A DNA stretch of 6,965 bases from an uncultured Actinomycetes bacterium. Lineage in GTDB: Bacteria > Actinomycetota > Actinomycetes > Nanopelagicales > Nanopelagicaceae. The stretch is from the NCBI GenBank assembly GCA_903832395.1, contig CAILBF010000166.1:1-6965 (forward strand), written 5' to 3'. Positions 1 through 6,828 of this stretch are shown in pieces (position 1 is the stretch's first letter; the number at the start of each line of letters is the position of its first letter). Made by a program: the position numbers and the translations under genes. The notes beneath the pieces are model-generated. The model had not been told where the DNA came from. It searched no databases and saw only the letters and a list, made by a program, of their open reading frames with translations.

Positions 1-1
1 C

Positions 2-2368
2 GCATTAGGCGAGGCAATTAATTCACACTTTACAGTGGTCTTTGCAACGCATGGCCATGGAATGTTAGAGCGCTACGCAGGAATTTTCCGGAATGCTGAT
101 TTACCAATTCATATCGTAGAAAAACTCAATGCAACGCCAACTAAAGGCAGTATTCATTTAACAACTTCGGTTATTGCCCATGGTTTTGAGAGTGTGACCG
201 ATCAAATCTTTTTTATGACCGAGCGGGATTTAACGGGTAGTAAAGGTAGCGTTAAAGATAGCGAGCGGTTGCCTTCAAAGCGAAAGGCGGCTATTGATCC
301 CCTCGAACTTCGCAGCGGCGATTTTGTCGTCCATGAACAACATGGAATTGGTCGCTATGTTGAATTGGTGCAACGCACCGTAGCTGGAGTTACACGAGAG
401 TATTTAGTCATTGAGTATGCATCGGCTAAACGTGGGCAACCTGGCGATCGAATTTTTGTTCCGACCGATGCCCTGGAACAGGTAAGTAAATATGTAGGTG
501 GTGAGGCACCGACGGTTCATCGCATTGGAAGTGGAGAATGGCAAAAAGCTAAGGGGCGTGCCCGCAAAGCCGTTCGCCAGATAGCGGGCGAACTTATTCG
601 TTTATACGCCGCGAGAACTAGTTCACCAGGTTTTGCTTTCTCACCCGATACTCCTTGGCAGCGCGAACTCGAAGATTCTTTTTCATATATTGAAACGCCC
701 GATCAACTTTCGACAATTGATGATGTGAAGCGCGATATGGAACGTCCGTATCCAATGGATCGAATCATCTGCGGCGATGTGGGTTACGGCAAAACTGAAA
801 TCGCAATTCGTGCCGCATTTAAAGCCGTACAAGATGGCAAACAAGTCGCCGTGCTTGTTCCGACAACACTTCTAGTCCAGCAGCACACCAAAACTTTTAC
901 GGAGCGCTATGCCGGTTTTCCTTTAAGGGTTGCTGGCTTGTCTCGCTTTAATACGGCTAAAGAGGGGAAGGAAGTCCTTGACGGATTATTGAAAGGCACC
1001 GTCGACGTTGTTATTGGCACACACCGCATTCTCTCGAGCGACGTAGTTTTTAAAGATTTAGGCCTCGTTATCGTCGATGAGGAGCAGCGCTTCGGTGTTG
1101 AACAAAAAGAGTCACTTAAAAAGATGCGCACGACAGTCGATGTTTTGGCAATGTCGGCGACGCCTATTCCTCGAACTCTGGAAATGGCGATTACTGGAAT
1201 TCGAGAGATGTCGACGATTACAACGCCACCCGAAGAGCGCCACCCAATTTTGACCTATGTCGGCCCGGCCGAAGAGGGACAGATAACTGCGGCAATTCAC
1301 CGCGAACTTTTGCGCGATGGACAGATTTTCTATCTACATAATCGCGTTGAAACAATTGATCAAGCGGCCTCACGTTTACAGGAACTTGTACCAGAAGCAA
1401 GAATTCGAATTGCGCATGGCCAGATGAGTGAAGGCGCACTCGAAGATGTAATTTTAGGTTTTTGGAATCGAGATTTCGACGTCTTGGTTAGCACCACAAT
1501 TGTTGAGAGTGGGCTAGATATTCAAAATGCAAATACATTAATTGTCGAACGTGCCGATCGCTTTGGTCTATCTCAGCTTCACCAATTGCGTGGTCGTGTT
1601 GGCCGAGGCCGAGAGCGGGCATATGCATATTTTCTATATCCCGCCGATCAACCGCTATCGGAGCTCGCACACGAACGTTTAACAACTATTGCGGCAAATA
1701 CTGATTTAGGTTCTGGAATGCGCGTTGCCCTTAAAGATTTGGAGATTCGTGGAGCTGGAAATTTACTAGGTGGTGAACAATCGGGACACATTGCCGATGT
1801 CGGTTTTGATTTGTATATGCGCATGGTTGGTGAAGCCGTCAATGATTACAAGGCTGGAATAATTGAAACAGAAGAGAAGATAAGTGATTGTAAAGTCGAA
1901 CTCCCCATTAATGCACACCTTTCTACTGAGTATGTACCCGGTGAGCGTTTGCGACTTGATTTATATCGCCGATTAGCCGATGTTAAAAATAGCGAGGATG
2001 TTGAATCCATTCGAGCCGAACTTGTAGATCGCTTTGGCGAACTCCCAGGTGAGGCTCAGGCGTTGCTCGGCGTGGCCTCTCTGCGTGCCCGAGCTAAGGC
2101 GGCAAAACTCACAGAGGTCGTTGTCCAAGGAAAATTCCTACGATTAGCACCGTTGCACCTGCCTGAATCCAAACAGATGCGCCTGTCTCGCCTGTATCCA
2201 GGTTCGCTCTATAAATCGGCTGCCAACACAGTTTTAGTCGCGCTAAAGACCGGTAGCTCATGGAATCCGTCCATAAATACCCCTGCGATGGTGGATACTT
2301 CTCTTCTGGCCTGGGTCGTTGAGGTCGTCAACCAACTTAGCGATTCTCCGAAAGCGAGCTCAAAGTGA
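2..2368 (+). CDS. mfd: Transcription-repair coupling factor Mfd, 5'-truncated by window edge
   Basis: Mfd is the cytoplasmic ATP-driven DNA translocase that pushes stalled RNA polymerase off lesions and recruits UvrA. The frame is open from base 2, so the GTG at 35 is internal, not a start. 788 residues are visible; the family is usually about 1150–1230, so the UvrB-like and UvrA-binding N-terminal part (roughly 400 residues) is missing. Counting from base 2, residues about 100–166 form the CarD-like RNA-polymerase-interacting domain (SGDFVVHEQHGIGRY). Helicase motifs follow: Walker A GDVGYGKTE (258–266, Lys264), DEEQ box (359–362), SAT (385–387) and QLRGRVGRGR (528–537). The translocation segment with IRGAGNLLG lies at 582–590, and the C-terminal TRCF domain starts near 630. 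All catalytic motifs are intact. The stop overlaps the next start as GTGA, suggesting translational coupling. Identification is essentially certain. Confidence 0.97.
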   Translation, partial: ALGEAINSHFTVVFATHGHGMLERYAGIFRNADLPIHIVEKLNATPTKGSIHLTTSVIAHGFESVTDQIFFMTERDLTGSKGSVKDSERLPSKRKAAIDPLELRSGDFVVHEQHGIGRYVELVQRTVAGVTREYLVIEYASAKRGQPGDRIFVPTDALEQVSKYVGGEAPTVHRIGSGEWQKAKGRARKAVRQIAGELIRLYAARTSSPGFAFSPDTPWQRELEDSFSYIETPDQLSTIDDVKRDMERPYPMDRIICGDVGYGKTEIAIRAAFKAVQDGKQVAVLVPTTLLVQQHTKTFTERYAGFPLRVAGLSRFNTAKEGKEVLDGLLKGTVDVVIGTHRILSSDVVFKDLGLVIVDEEQRFGVEQKESLKKMRTTVDVLAMSATPIPRTLEMAITGIREMSTITTPPEERHPILTYVGPAEEGQITAAIHRELLRDGQIFYLHNRVETIDQAASRLQELVPEARIRIAHGQMSEGALEDVILGFWNRDFDVLVSTTIVESGLDIQNANTLIVERADRFGLSQLHQLRGRVGRGRERAYAYFLYPADQPLSELAHERLTTIAANTDLGSGMRVALKDLEIRGAGNLLGGEQSGHIADVGFDLYMRMVGEAVNDYKAGIIETEEKISDCKVELPINAHLSTEYVPGERLRLDLYRRLADVKNSEDVESIRAELVDRFGELPGEAQALLGVASLRARAKAAKLTEVVVQGKFLRLAPLHLPESKQMRLSRLYPGSLYKSAANTVLVALKTGSSWNPSINTPAMVDTSLLAWVVEVVNQLSDSPKASSK

Positions 2369-2970
2369 AGAAGATTCTTGCCGTAGTAACCGTAGCAACT
2401 GCACTTTTACTATCTGGTTGTTCTCAAGTTGGTGCCGCTGCAACTCTCGGTAGTACGAAGATTTCGCAAGCCACTGTGCAAGCAAGTGTCGACGCAATTA
2501 TCGCAGCTCGCGTTGGTGTTGATACATCCCAGATGCAAATTGAAACTGGGGAAACACTTAACCGTGGTCAACTTCGCTTTCACTTATTAACTGCCCTACT
2601 TCGCACAACGGGACAAGAATTAAAACTCACTGTTTCAAAAGCTGAAATCGATACCCGCAAACAAAGCATTATTACCCAAGTTGGTGGAGCTGCAGGTTTA
2701 CCAAAGGCTCTAGTGAATGCAGGAATCGCACCAAATGATTTAGATACATATATTGAAGCGATGACTTACTCAGACAAGATCAGCCAAGCCCTCACCGCTA
2801 GTGGTGTCGCACAGGCAGATCTTGGTGGTGCAGTCCAAAAGCTTGTAGTTGCAAAAGCTAAGCAGCTAGGCGTGACTGTTAATCCACGTTACGGCAAGTG
2901 GGATGGCGCAGTGGCAGATGTAGTTGCAGTGGATTCTGCTAGCCCAGCAGTTACTCCAGCAACTAAATAG
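2365..2970 (+). CDS. SurA N-domain-like lipoprotein without a PPIase domain
   Basis: This 201-residue protein is predicted to be exported and lipid-anchored to the outer face of the cytoplasmic membrane. The start is the GTG in the GTGA overlap with mfd. It gives a textbook signal: MKK, a hydrophobic run (residues 4–16), then lipobox LSGC with the acylated Cys at 19. The remainder is mostly helical. It resembles the SurA/trigger-factor-like N-terminal chaperone domain, with a sequence-alteration pattern in which helices at about 35–160 end in a characteristic NPRYGKWD segment near 174–181. No parvulin-type peptidyl-prolyl isomerase domain follows; the C-terminus is a short Ala/Ser/Thr/Pro tail. 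A role as a periplasmic-side chaperone or substrate-holding factor is inferred from the family only. Small lipoproteins of this kind recur beside mfd/mazG in actinobacteria. The lipoprotein call is firm; the SurA relation is moderate. Confidence 0.85.
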   Translation: MKKILAVVTVATALLLSGCSQVGAAATLGSTKISQATVQASVDAIIAARVGVDTSQMQIETGETLNRGQLRFHLLTALLRTTGQELKLTVSKAEIDTRKQSIITQVGGAAGLPKALVNAGIAPNDLDTYIEAMTYSDKISQALTASGVAQADLGGAVQKLVVAKAKQLGVTVNPRYGKWDGAVADVVAVDSASPAVTPATK

Positions 2971-2979
2971 TTCGCATCG

Positions 2980-3627
2980 ATGGAGGGTTCGCAGCTTCAA
3001 CGTCTCGTTGAAGTCATGGACCAACTTCGCTCTCCTGGGGGATGTCCTTGGGATGCCGAACAAACGCATGAATCTCTACTTAAATATCTACTAGAAGAGT
3101 CATATGAGTTTGTCGATGCGGTTCAAAGCGGCAACCGTACCGATATGCGTGAAGAGCTCGGTGATGTATTACTTCAAGTTTATTTCCATGCACGTATCGC
3201 CGAAGATGACCTCGATGATCCATTTTCTATCGAAGATGTAGCTGAATCGATCGCTGACAAATTAATCCGCCGCCACCCACATGTCTTTGCCGGAGTTGAA
3301 GTACGTGATTCAGCCGAAGTGTTGCAGAACTGGGAAGAGATTAAAAAACACGAGAAGGGACGAACATCTTCCCTTGATGGAATCGCGATGGCACAGCCCG
3401 CGCTTCCACTAATTGAAAAACTTTTATATCGCGCATCAAAATACGGCGTCGATGTTGTGACTCCCACGGCAATAGATATGGATAAACAAGCCGATGAGAG
3501 TGGCGTGGGAGAAGCGCTTTTAACCGTAATTGCCTGGGCACATTCCAACGGTATTGATGCAGAATCAGCTCTGCGCAAGGAGGCAATGCGATTGAGCCAA
3601 CAAATAGCGGCCACTGAGGCACGGTAG
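2980..3627 (+). CDS. mazG: MazG-family nucleoside triphosphate pyrophosphohydrolase
   Basis: MazG hydrolyses (d)NTPs to (d)NMP and pyrophosphate, clearing damaged nucleotides such as oxidised dCTP; in E. coli it also lowers (p)ppGpp. The 215-residue product opens with the family signature GGCPWD (20–25). It carries the Mg-binding EExxE (Glu39, Glu40, Glu43) and ExxD (Glu59, Asp62) motifs, then the conserved KLIRRHPHVFAG (94–105) and NWEEIKKHEKG (117–127). The N-terminal catalytic domain is therefore complete. The C-terminal half, from about 132, keeps the LPLIEKLLYRASKYGVD linker region but has no second EExxE/ExxD set, unlike the two-domain 263-residue E. coli enzyme. Start choice: ATG 2980 fits the family N-terminus, though no Shine-Dalgarno lies in the nine-base gap after the lipoprotein stop. 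Its place beside mfd suits a genome-maintenance role. Confidence 0.95.
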   Translation: MEGSQLQRLVEVMDQLRSPGGCPWDAEQTHESLLKYLLEESYEFVDAVQSGNRTDMREELGDVLLQVYFHARIAEDDLDDPFSIEDVAESIADKLIRRHPHVFAGVEVRDSAEVLQNWEEIKKHEKGRTSSLDGIAMAQPALPLIEKLLYRASKYGVDVVTPTAIDMDKQADESGVGEALLTVIAWAHSNGIDAESALRKEAMRLSQQIAATEAR

Positions 3628-3632
3628 GATTA

Positions 3633-3650
3633 GCACATAAAAGTTTGTGC
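3633..3650 (+). other. Small hairpin after mazG
   Basis: GCACA (3633–3637) and TGTGC (3646–3650) can pair as a 5-bp stem with an 8-base loop, starting 5 bases after the mazG stop. No T-run follows, so it is not a convincing intrinsic terminator. It may be a weak end-of-transcript or mRNA-stability structure, or chance. Confidence 0.25.
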
Positions 3651-3660
3651 GATTTCAGAG

Positions 3661-3690
3661 TTGAGGGCGCGCCGAGCACATAGATTTAAG
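3661..3690 (+). promoter_or_regulatory. Candidate promoter for eno
   Basis: The 81-base gap between mazG and eno is the longest before ppx and the natural place for a new promoter. TAGATT at 3681–3686 matches the actinobacterial -10 consensus TANNNT. TTGAGG at 3661–3666 is the best -35-like hexamer, but the spacing to TAGATT is only 14 bases, so the -35 is doubtful. A palindromic GGCGCGCC sits at 3666–3673 between them. The same eight bases, TAGATTTA, recur just upstream of the tRNA gene. This is inference from motifs only. Confidence 0.35.
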
Positions 3691-3695
3691 TGACG

Positions 3696-3701
3696 AAGGA
3701 G
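3696..3701 (+). promoter_or_regulatory. Strong Shine-Dalgarno site for eno
   Basis: AAGGAG ends seven bases before the eno ATG at 3709. It is the best ribosome binding site in the window, whereas the neighbouring genes have weak or no such site. This fits the high expression expected of enolase and fixes the start codon. Confidence 0.85.
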
Positions 3702-3708
3702 AAACGCA

Positions 3709-4986
3709 ATGGCAATAATCCAAGCTCTTGGAGCCCGTGAAATTCTCGACTCCCGTGGAAATCCAACGGTAGAAGTTGAAATCGAATTAGAAGATGGCAC
3801 ACAGGCTCGTGCTGCAGTTCCAAGTGGAGCATCAACAGGTGCATTTGAGGCCGCTGAACTTCGTGATGGTGGAACTCGCTACTTAGGCAAAGGCGTAGAG
3901 AAAGCGATCGCATTTCTCAACAATGAAATTGCACCAGAGATTATTGGCTTTGATGCTCAGGATCAGCGCTTGATCGATTCGGCAATGATTGAGCTCGATG
4001 GAACAAAGAACAAGTCACGCATGGGTGCTAACGCAATTCTTGGCGCATCTCTAGCTGTTGCTAAAGCATCGGCAGAGTCGGCAGATCTCTCACTCTTTCG
4101 CTACTTAGGCGGACCGAATGCGCATCTGCTTCCGGTTCCAATGATGAATATCCTCAATGGCGGAGCACATGCAGATACCAATGTTGATATTCAAGAGTTC
4201 ATGATTGCGCCAATTGGAGCGCCAACTTTCCGTGAGTCATTGCGATGGGGCGCTGAGATTTATCATGCACTTAAAGCAGTTCTAAAGAAGCGTGGGTTAG
4301 CAACAAGCGTTGGTGACGAGGGTGGCTTTGCGCCAAACCTCGAGAGCAACCGCGCAGCTCTCGATCTCATTCTTGAAGCAATCTCTGCAGCAGGTTTTAA
4401 GCCAGGCACAGATATCGCACTCGCAATGGATGTCGCTGCAACTGAGTTCCACGACAATGGAAAATATAAGTTCGAAGGCGCCCTTAAAACCTCCGATGAA
4501 ATGATCGCTTATTACACATCATTAGTTGACGCCTACCCAATCGTTTCAATCGAAGACCCATTAAACGAAGAGGATTGGGCGGGCTGGACAACAATGACTA
4601 GCGCCCTAGGCTCGCGCATTCAGATTGTTGGCGATGATTTATTTGTTACTAATCCTGAGCGTCTTGCACGTGGAATCGCTGGCAATACCGCCAATGCTCT
4701 TCTCGTTAAAGTTAACCAAATTGGAACTCTAACTGAAACTATTGATGCCGTTGAAATGGCACATCACGCAAGCTATCGAACAATGATGAGTCACCGATCG
4801 GGTGAGACCGAAGATACAACGATCGCCGATTTAGCCGTTGCCCTTAACTGCGGACAGATTAAAACCGGCGCACCAGCACGTACCGAGCGCGTTGCAAAAT
4901 ACAATCAACTTCTACGAATCGAAGAAGAGCTGCAAGAAGGCGCACGTTACGCCGGCCGCAGCGCTTTCCCACGGTTTAAGGCTTAA
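3709..4986 (+). CDS. eno: Enolase (phosphopyruvate hydratase)
   Basis: Enolase interconverts 2-phosphoglycerate and phosphoenolpyruvate in glycolysis and gluconeogenesis in the cytoplasm. The 425-residue length is normal for the bacterial family. The N-terminus has the expected REILDSRGNPTVEVE segment (10–24) and the mobile-loop PSGASTGAFEAAELRDG (38–54). Catalytic and metal residues are in place: acid Glu204 in GDEGGFAP, metal ligands Asp241 (LAMDVA), Glu282 (SIEDPL) and Asp309 (VGDD), base Lys334 in KVNQIGT, and the signature SHRSGETEDT at 361–370. The start is supported by AAGGAG seven bases upstream. It is followed after 11 bases by ftsB with no terminator between them, so it probably leads the downstream operon. 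Even this presumably highly expressed gene uses several TTA leucine codons. Identification is essentially certain. Confidence 0.99.
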   Translation: MAIIQALGAREILDSRGNPTVEVEIELEDGTQARAAVPSGASTGAFEAAELRDGGTRYLGKGVEKAIAFLNNEIAPEIIGFDAQDQRLIDSAMIELDGTKNKSRMGANAILGASLAVAKASAESADLSLFRYLGGPNAHLLPVPMMNILNGGAHADTNVDIQEFMIAPIGAPTFRESLRWGAEIYHALKAVLKKRGLATSVGDEGGFAPNLESNRAALDLILEAISAAGFKPGTDIALAMDVAATEFHDNGKYKFEGALKTSDEMIAYYTSLVDAYPIVSIEDPLNEEDWAGWTTMTSALGSRIQIVGDDLFVTNPERLARGIAGNTANALLVKVNQIGTLTETIDAVEMAHHASYRTMMSHRSGETEDTTIADLAVALNCGQIKTGAPARTERVAKYNQLLRIEEELQEGARYAGRSAFPRFKA

Positions 4987-4997
4987 GTAGGTTACCG

Positions 4998-5402
4998 ATG
5001 GCACGTCGAGGTTTGCATTTTGGACGTCGACGTACATCGGGACGTGCGTTAGCACTTTCAGTCGTTTTCTTTTTCTTAGCGCTCACTCTTGCACCACCAA
5101 TCAAGCATTACTTCACTCAGCGCGCGCAGATAAGTGCACTGAATGCACAATTGGTATCTGACAATAAAGCACTCGATGCTGCACGCAAAGAGTTATTGCT
5201 GTGGCAAGATCCGCAATACGTAAAGTCGCAAGCGCGAGAACGACTGCATTTTGTTCTTCCTGGTGAGCGCCAATACATCGTTACCGAGGGTGCAACCACA
5301 ACTGATGCGGCTTCACCAACTAAAGTTGCAAGCGCCTTGGTCGATGGTCAACCGTGGTACACCCGACTCATCGCATCGATTAGCGAATCTGGTAATAAGT
5401 GA
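4998..5402 (+). CDS. ftsB: Septum formation initiator FtsB/DivIC
   Basis: FtsB/DivIC is a bitopic membrane protein of the divisome that acts with FtsL and FtsQ to activate septal peptidoglycan synthesis. The 134-residue product has a very basic N-terminus (Arg3, 4, 10, 11, 12, 16) predicting a cytoplasmic side. One membrane segment follows at about 17–33, then an extracytoplasmic heptad-like helix at about 38–68 that suits a coiled coil. After it comes the family motif around DPQYVKSQARERLHFVLPGE (71–90). A Thr/Ala/Ser-rich linker (about 97–113) leads to a PWYTRL tail at 119–124, as in actinobacterial relatives. The start ATG 4998 lies 11 bases after the eno stop, with a partial Shine-Dalgarno (TAGG, 4988–4991). 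It ends in a GTGA overlap with the next gene. The eno–ftsB–DUF501 order is typical of actinobacteria. Confidence 0.93.
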   Translation: MARRGLHFGRRRTSGRALALSVVFFFLALTLAPPIKHYFTQRAQISALNAQLVSDNKALDAARKELLLWQDPQYVKSQARERLHFVLPGERQYIVTEGATTTDAASPTKVASALVDGQPWYTRLIASISESGNK

Positions 5403-5887
5403 GGAACGTTAGTCAAAGCGATTTAGATTGTATTGAAACTCAATTAGGCCGAACCCCTCGCGATGTTCATGCGATTGCATATCGCTGCCCTTGTGGAAAC
5501 CCCGCTGTCGTTGAAACTCCACCACGATTAGCTGATGGCACGCCATTTCCAACTTTCTATTATGCGACCTGTCCCCGCTTAACTGCAGCGATTTCTACCC
5601 TAGAAACAACTGGCTTAATGGGGGAGATGAATGAACGCCTTGCAATTGACGCCGAATTAGCTGGGGCTTATCACGCCGCCCACGATGATTACATCGCATC
5701 ACGTTCGGTCCTGGGAATGGATGTTCCAGAAGTTGAGGATGTTTCCGCCGGCGGAATGCCAACACGTGTGAAATGTTTGCACTCACTCGTTGCCCATTCT
5801 CTCGCCGCTGGCCCCGATGTAAACCCACTCGGAGATGAGGCCTTAGCTAAACTTCCCAAATGGTGGGAGAGCGCCCCATGCGCGTAG
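5399..5887 (+). CDS. DUF501 family conserved protein
   Basis: This 162-residue soluble protein belongs to the DUF501 family, whose function is unknown to me. It is recognisable from LGRTPRDVHAIAYRCPCGNP (16–35), followed by DGTPFPTFYY (46–55) and TCPRLTAAIS (57–66). The GTG at 5399 is the only in-frame start before the conserved region and overlaps the ftsB stop as GTGA. Conserved-looking cysteines and histidines (Cys30, Cys32, Cys58, Cys126, His128, His133) could form a metal site; KCLHSLVAHSLA (125–136) carries the last three and precedes a PLGDEAL segment (143–149). No signal peptide or membrane helix is visible. It overlaps ppx by 10 bases downstream. Being translationally locked between a divisome gene and a phosphatase, it is probably co-expressed with both. 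The family assignment is firm; the metal-binding idea is inference. Confidence 0.92.
   Translation: MRNVSQSDLDCIETQLGRTPRDVHAIAYRCPCGNPAVVETPPRLADGTPFPTFYYATCPRLTAAISTLETTGLMGEMNERLAIDAELAGAYHAAHDDYIASRSVLGMDVPEVEDVSAGGMPTRVKCLHSLVAHSLAAGPDVNPLGDEALAKLPKWWESAPCA
5865..5869 (+). promoter_or_regulatory. Shine-Dalgarno that decides the ppx start
   Basis: GGGAG lies eight bases before ATG 5878, inside the end of the DUF501 gene. An in-frame ATG at 5860 would add six residues but would place this site downstream of itself, and the Ppx/GppA family normally begins close to the IDCGTNS motif. The 5878 start is therefore preferred. Confidence 0.7.
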
Positions 5888-6792
5888 CTGCCATTGATTG
5901 CGGAACTAACTCACTTCGTATGCTCATCGCAGATATCGAAGGCAGCAATTGTCGCGAAGTAATTCGCACCATGGAAGTTGTCCGACTTGGCCAAGGTGTT
6001 GATGAGACGGGTGAGTTTCATCCGGATGCAATTGCTCGAACTTTAGCTGGCGTTGACAAGCTCGCAGTAGAGATTGCAAAGCGTGGAGTTCAAAAGATTC
6101 GCTTCTGTGCCACAAGTGCTACGCGCGATGCAACTAACCGTCATCTATTTATCGATGGCGTACGTGATCGCCTTGGCGTTGAACCCGAAGTTATTAGTGG
6201 AGAAGAAGAAGCGGCGCTTTCATTTACTGGCGCGATTCAAGATATGTCGCTCGCCGATGCTCCTTTCCTAGTTGTTGATATCGGCGGAGGGTCAACCGAG
6301 TTTGTATTTGGAACAACCCAAGTTGAGTTCGCAAAGAGCGTCAATATTGGATGCGTCCGAATGACCGAGCGCCATTTCACTAACGATCCAATTCAAGTTC
6401 ACGAAATCGAAAAAGCCCGAGTTGATATTCAAGAGGCAATTGCTAAGGCCGCCGCAGTTGTCCCAATTACGAGTGCAAAAACTCTTATCGCAGTTGCCGG
6501 CACTGCAACGACCGTTGCCGCCGCAGCCCTTGGCCTGCCTGAATATGATCGCTATGCAATTCACCTAGCTCGCATTAGCGCAGCTCAATCACATGACATT
6601 GCAAATATGTTTCTAAACTCAACGCATGAGCAACGATTAGCCCTTGGCTATATGCACCCAGGACGAGTAGATGTAATTCCAGCCGGCTCCCTAGTTCTTT
6701 CAGAAATAATGAAAGCAAGCGGTGCCACCGAGTTTGTTGCATCAGAATCAGATATTTTGGATGGAATCGCTCGTTCCATTGCTGGAAAGTAG
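5878..6792 (+). CDS. ppx: Ppx/GppA family exopolyphosphatase/pppGpp phosphatase
   Basis: Family members remove terminal phosphates from inorganic polyphosphate and/or convert pppGpp to ppGpp; which substrate applies cannot be told from sequence. The 304-residue protein has the actin/Hsp70-like fold motifs: phosphate loop IDCGTNS (6–12), ISGEEEA (106–112) holding the conserved catalytic-type Glu, second phosphate loop VVDIGGGSTEF (132–142), IGCVRMTERH (157–166), and adenosine-type loop AVAGTATT (205–212). It is the short form without the C-terminal HD-type domains of E. coli Ppx (513 residues), and is close in length to mycobacterial Ppx homologues. The start ATG 5878 overlaps DUF501 by 10 bases and has GGGAG eight bases upstream. 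It is the last protein gene of the eno operon; a tRNA gene begins 36 bases after its stop. Confidence 0.95.
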   Translation: MRVAAIDCGTNSLRMLIADIEGSNCREVIRTMEVVRLGQGVDETGEFHPDAIARTLAGVDKLAVEIAKRGVQKIRFCATSATRDATNRHLFIDGVRDRLGVEPEVISGEEEAALSFTGAIQDMSLADAPFLVVDIGGGSTEFVFGTTQVEFAKSVNIGCVRMTERHFTNDPIQVHEIEKARVDIQEAIAKAAAVVPITSAKTLIAVAGTATTVAAAALGLPEYDRYAIHLARISAAQSHDIANMFLNSTHEQRLALGYMHPGRVDVIPAGSLVLSEIMKASGATEFVASESDILDGIARSIAGK

Positions 6793-6808
6793 AGTGAGAA
6801 AAAGAGTG

Positions 6809-6814
6809 TAGATT
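6809..6814 (+). promoter_or_regulatory. Candidate -10 element for the tRNA gene
   Basis: TAGATT fits TANNNT and lies 14 bases before the tRNA 5' end, a plausible distance for a short leader. No convincing -35 hexamer is present 16–19 bases upstream. The tRNA could instead be transcribed by read-through from ppx, as no terminator is visible between them. Confidence 0.3.
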
Positions 6815-6828
6815 TACTTCTTCACGTG

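Noticed and set aside
35..37. GTG at 35 as the start of mfd
   Set aside because: The same frame is open from base 2, and the upstream residues continue the Mfd sequence. The protein would also lack about 400 N-terminal residues, so the gene simply enters from the left edge.
3180..3614. 144-codon open frame on the - strand opposite mazG
   Set aside because: It lies wholly antisense to a clear MazG gene, has Ser/Ala-rich low-quality composition with no recognisable motif, and is best explained as a codon-bias shadow.
3633..3650. Rho-independent terminator after mazG
   Set aside because: The stem is only five pairs and no T-run follows; it is kept only as a low-confidence hairpin.
3341..3679. 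112-codon open frame on the - strand spanning the end of mazG and part of the eno gap
   Set aside because: No family resemblance and no credible ribosome site; mostly antisense to conserved MazG sequence.
5860..5877. Upstream ATG 5860 as the ppx start
   Set aside because: It would add MVGERP, atypical for the family, and lacks a Shine-Dalgarno, whereas ATG 5878 has GGGAG at good spacing.
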